This document shows, in pieces, positions 5,858 to 6,307 of a stretch of DNA of 6,307 nucleotides. The notes beneath the pieces were generated by a model that saw only the letters and a list, made by a program, of their open reading frames with translations, did no database searches and was not told the origin of the DNA. How positions within the stretch are numbered: the first letter of the stretch is position 1; every line of letters starts with the position of its first letter. A program made the translations under genes and the position numbers. The DNA is from Cryomorphaceae bacterium. GTDB taxonomy: Bacteria; Bacteroidota; Bacteroidia; Flavobacteriales_G; Salibacteraceae. The stretch covers positions 1-6,307 of the forward strand of contig PXEK01000300.1 in the NCBI GenBank assembly GCA_003564735.1. Reading direction: 5' to 3'.

Positions 5858-6307
5858 ATGAAGAAAATAAGTGTTTATGCATTGAGTTTAATGTTTGTCG
5901 CGGGTATATACAGTTGTGACTCTACACCGGCGAGCCAAGAACAAGCACAAGAAAAAACAGAACAAAGTACAGAGGATAAAAGCGGAAAATTCAGTTATGA
6001 GGCAGGTGACGCTGAAGTGGGTTGGACGGCATACAAATTCACCGAAAAAGTAGGCGTTTCCGGTGTTTTCGAGAACATCGAAATCACAGGCACAGAATCT
6101 GCCGAAACACCCGAAGGAGTTTTTGCCAATGCCGCTTTTACCATTCCGATCAACTCAATCAATTCAAATGACGAAGGAAGAGACCATAAAATCCGGGAGT
6201 TCTTTTTTGGTACGCTTGATGAAACATCTGAAATGACGGGTAAACTGGTTTCTTTTGGCGATGACGGAACGGCCGTGTTTACATTGAGCATGAACGGCAC
6301 CGAGCAA
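5858..6307 (+). CDS. YceI-family lipoprotein (3' end beyond window)
   Basis: The first 150 codons of a secreted protein that runs off the window. The N-terminus has MKK, a hydrophobic stretch (about 4-17) and a lipobox-like IYSC, making Cys20 the likely lipidated residue. A hydrophilic Gln/Glu/Ser/Lys linker follows (about 21-43). From about residue 44 the sequence resembles the YceI domain: FSYEAGDAEVGWTAYKF, then GVSGVFENIEI (67-77), FTIPINSINSND (94-105) and RDHKIREFFFG (108-118). YceI proteins are lipocalin-like barrels that bind polyisoprenoid or other hydrophobic ligands in the envelope; the role here is unknown. The start is ATG 5858; an overlapping ATG at 5853 stops after two codons. 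No Shine-Dalgarno is present. It lies 49 bases after the oxygenase gene on the same strand with no visible terminator, so read-through is possible. I see no clear surface-export signal after Cys20. Confidence 0.85.
   Translation, partial: MKKISVYALSLMFVAGIYSCDSTPASQEQAQEKTEQSTEDKSGKFSYEAGDAEVGWTAYKFTEKVGVSGVFENIEITGTESAETPEGVFANAAFTIPINSINSNDEGRDHKIREFFFGTLDETSEMTGKLVSFGDDGTAVFTLSMNGTEQ

Noticed and set aside
5995..6300. 101-codon antisense frame at the window end
   Set aside because: It lies opposite the YceI lipoprotein, whose signal peptide, lipobox and domain motifs identify the + strand as coding.
1..6307. Search for an undescribed defence, mobile or repeat system
   Set aside because: No direct-repeat arrays, integrase or transposase genes, terminal repeats or defence-type domains are visible; all genes belong to well-known families in an intact housekeeping-like arrangement.

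Overview
The window looks like ordinary chromosomal DNA from a member of the Bacteroidota, most likely a marine-type flavobacterium (Flavobacteriales). That placement is inferred from several things. The E1-alpha protein carries flavobacterial-style motifs such as YRDHAHPIALG, and the gene is followed directly by the E2 gene with no E1-beta gene between them. Start codons lack Shine-Dalgarno sequences and have A-rich leaders. One intergenic region holds a TATATTTG box matching the Bacteroidota -7 promoter consensus (TAnnTTTG). No rRNA, tRNA, CRISPR array, insertion sequence or phage gene is visible.

Layout. Bases 1-2249 hold the end of a pyruvate dehydrogenase operon on the + strand: pdhA (E1-alpha, cut at its 5' end by the window edge), then, 15 bases on, a complete E2 dihydrolipoamide acetyltransferase gene with one lipoyl domain. 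A strong palindromic hairpin with T-tracts on both sides (2265-2309) follows, a likely bidirectional terminator. It serves pdhC and a convergent - strand gene (2346-2885) for a small FMN-binding protein of the pyridoxamine 5'-phosphate oxidase family. An AT-rich divergent spacer of about 235 bases separates that gene from three + strand genes: a multi-pass GT-C-type glycosyltransferase-like membrane protein (3121-4758), an isopenicillin-N-synthase-like Fe(II)/2-oxoglutarate oxygenase (4849-5808), and the first 150 codons of a YceI-family lipoprotein (5858 to the window end).

How the genes work together. pdhA and pdhC form one complex, which converts pyruvate to acetyl-CoA using an E1-beta and an E3 encoded elsewhere. 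The other four genes show no obvious shared pathway. Each has its own intergenic gap, and they are best read as independent housekeeping or accessory genes. Two reading frames open at TTG codons upstream of better ATG starts (oxygenase and FMN protein), and both starts are corrected here. I find no convincing evidence of an undescribed system; the most open questions are the substrates of the oxygenase and of the GT-C protein.
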